Positions 63,435-64,000 of a DNA stretch of 64,000 nt are shown here, piece after piece. The DNA is from Pseudomonas sp. ADAK13 (lineage in GTDB: Bacteria; Pseudomonadota; Gammaproteobacteria; Pseudomonadales; Pseudomonadaceae). Under the pieces are notes generated by a model. That model had not been told where the DNA came from. It did no database searches and saw nothing but the letters and a program-made list of their open reading frames with translations. The stretch's first letter is position 1; the number at the start of each line of letters is the position of its first letter. A program made the translations under genes and the position numbers. The stretch covers positions 2,604,001-2,668,000 of the forward strand of contig NZ_CP052860.1 in the NCBI RefSeq assembly GCF_012935715.1, read 5' to 3'.

Positions 63435-64000
63435 TTAGCTATTCGGCAACAACCGGCAAGTAATGCTCTTGATATACCGCGTCTCGGCAATCGCCGGGTG
63501 CACCGGGTGATCCGGGCCCTGGCCGCCGCGTTCCAGCATCTGGATATTGCGGTCCAGGTGACGGGCGCTGGTCAGCAGGATGTTTTGCAGGTCATCTTCC
63601 GGCAAGTGCATGGAGCACGAAGCGCTGACCAGGATGCCGTCCTTGCTGAGCAGGCGCATGGCTTGCTCGTTCAGGCGGCGGTAGGCGCCTTCGCCGTTCT
63701 TCATATCTTTCTTGCGCTTGATGAAGGCCGGTGGGTCGGCCACGATCACGTCGAAACGCTCTTCGCTGGCTTTCAGCTCTTTGAGGGCCTCGAACACGTC
63801 GCCTTCGATGCAGGTCATCTTCTCGGCAACACCGTTCAGTGCCGCGTTGCGCTCAACACCGTCGAGGGCGAAGGCGGAGGCGTCGACGCAGAACACTTCA
63901 CTGGCGCCGAAGGCCGCGGCTTGCACGCCCCAGCCGCCGATGTAGCTGTACAGGTCGAGTACGCGCTTGCCTTTGGCATACGGGGCCAGGCGGGCGCGGT
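63435..64000 (-). CDS. rlmI: 23S rRNA (cytosine-C5) methyltransferase RlmI (3' part)
   Basis: The 3' 188 or so codons of a class I SAM-dependent methyltransferase are present; the 5' end lies beyond base 64000. Visible are LDLYSYIGGWGVQAA (SAM loop), CVDASAFALDGVERN, the catalytic-type IVADPPAFIKRKKD and SCSMHLPE with the second Cys. RlmI/YccW methylates C1962 of 23S rRNA. The stop is at 63435-63437. Identification rests on these blocks. Confidence 0.85.
   Translation of the reverse strand, partial: RARLAPYAKGKRVLDLYSYIGGWGVQAAAFGASEVFCVDASAFALDGVERNAALNGVAEKMTCIEGDVFEALKELKASEERFDVIVADPPAFIKRKKDMKNGEGAYRRLNEQAMRLLSKDGILVSASCSMHLPEDDLQNILLTSARHLDRNIQMLERGGQGPDHPVHPAIAETRYIKSITCRLLPNS

Overview
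The window is chromosomal DNA of a Pseudomonas, most likely of the fluorescens lineage. It is GC-rich and densely packed, and it carries a complete polyamine uptake operon in the spuA-H order known from P. aeruginosa. Gene blocks match, as I recall them, the order around PA0297-PA0305, PA0316-PA0318, PA0330-PA0342 and PA0350-PA0353. Almost every 3' intergenic gap holds a REP-type inverted repeat (REPIN) of the kind abundant in P. fluorescens. I see no tRNA, rRNA, CRISPR array, prophage or insertion sequence, and no gap longer than 300 bases without a gene.

Layout. 1-8668: polyamine catabolism and uptake (spuA 3' end, spuB, spuC, spuD, spuE, spuF, spuG, spuH). 8811-12017: two small regulator/enzyme pairs (GlxA-type regulator with an HD-domain protein; AraC regulator with an AhpD-like protein). 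12146-14500: an Ntn-hydrolase acylase resembling HacB. 14727-18672: two converging operons with an FemAB-like acyltransferase, an arginase-fold protein, a DegT-type aminotransferase and two small multidrug-resistance-type membrane proteins; I cannot assign this cassette to a known pathway. 18782-24000: mostly envelope or uncharacterised proteins (DUF6436, lysophospholipase-like hydrolase, DUF2059, Fe/2OG oxygenase, DUF523, solute-binding protein, DUF4399).

24062-29742: serA divergent from the D-2-hydroxyglutarate dehydrogenase gene (they are metabolically coupled), an FAH-family hydrolase, and tandem YjiK-like anchored proteins. 29876-39800: housekeeping (rpiA, ilvA, a HAD phosphatase, rppH, ptsP, an NRDE protein, a TauE/SafE permease, lgt, thyA). 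39912-42729: cadR/cadA cadmium-zinc resistance with a classic MerR-type operator between them.

42746-49483: a phosphonate cluster made of a LysR regulator, a 2-aminoethylphosphonate-type ABC transporter, an FAD oxidoreductase and a PhnZ-like HD oxygenase. The HD protein has every PhnZ metal and substrate residue I can recall, yet no PhnY hydroxylase, PhnW or PhnX lies nearby. This is the best candidate in the window for an incompletely described catabolic route. 49480-54315: a GTPase/DUF2868 membrane pair, folA and a cystine transporter. 54557-59885: phosphorylcholine phosphatase, then a FecI/FecR/TonB-receptor iron-signalling set. 59940-64000: ilvD, a Bcr/CflA-type exporter and the 3' part of rlmI.

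Identifications rest on motifs and remembered family features; no database search was possible.
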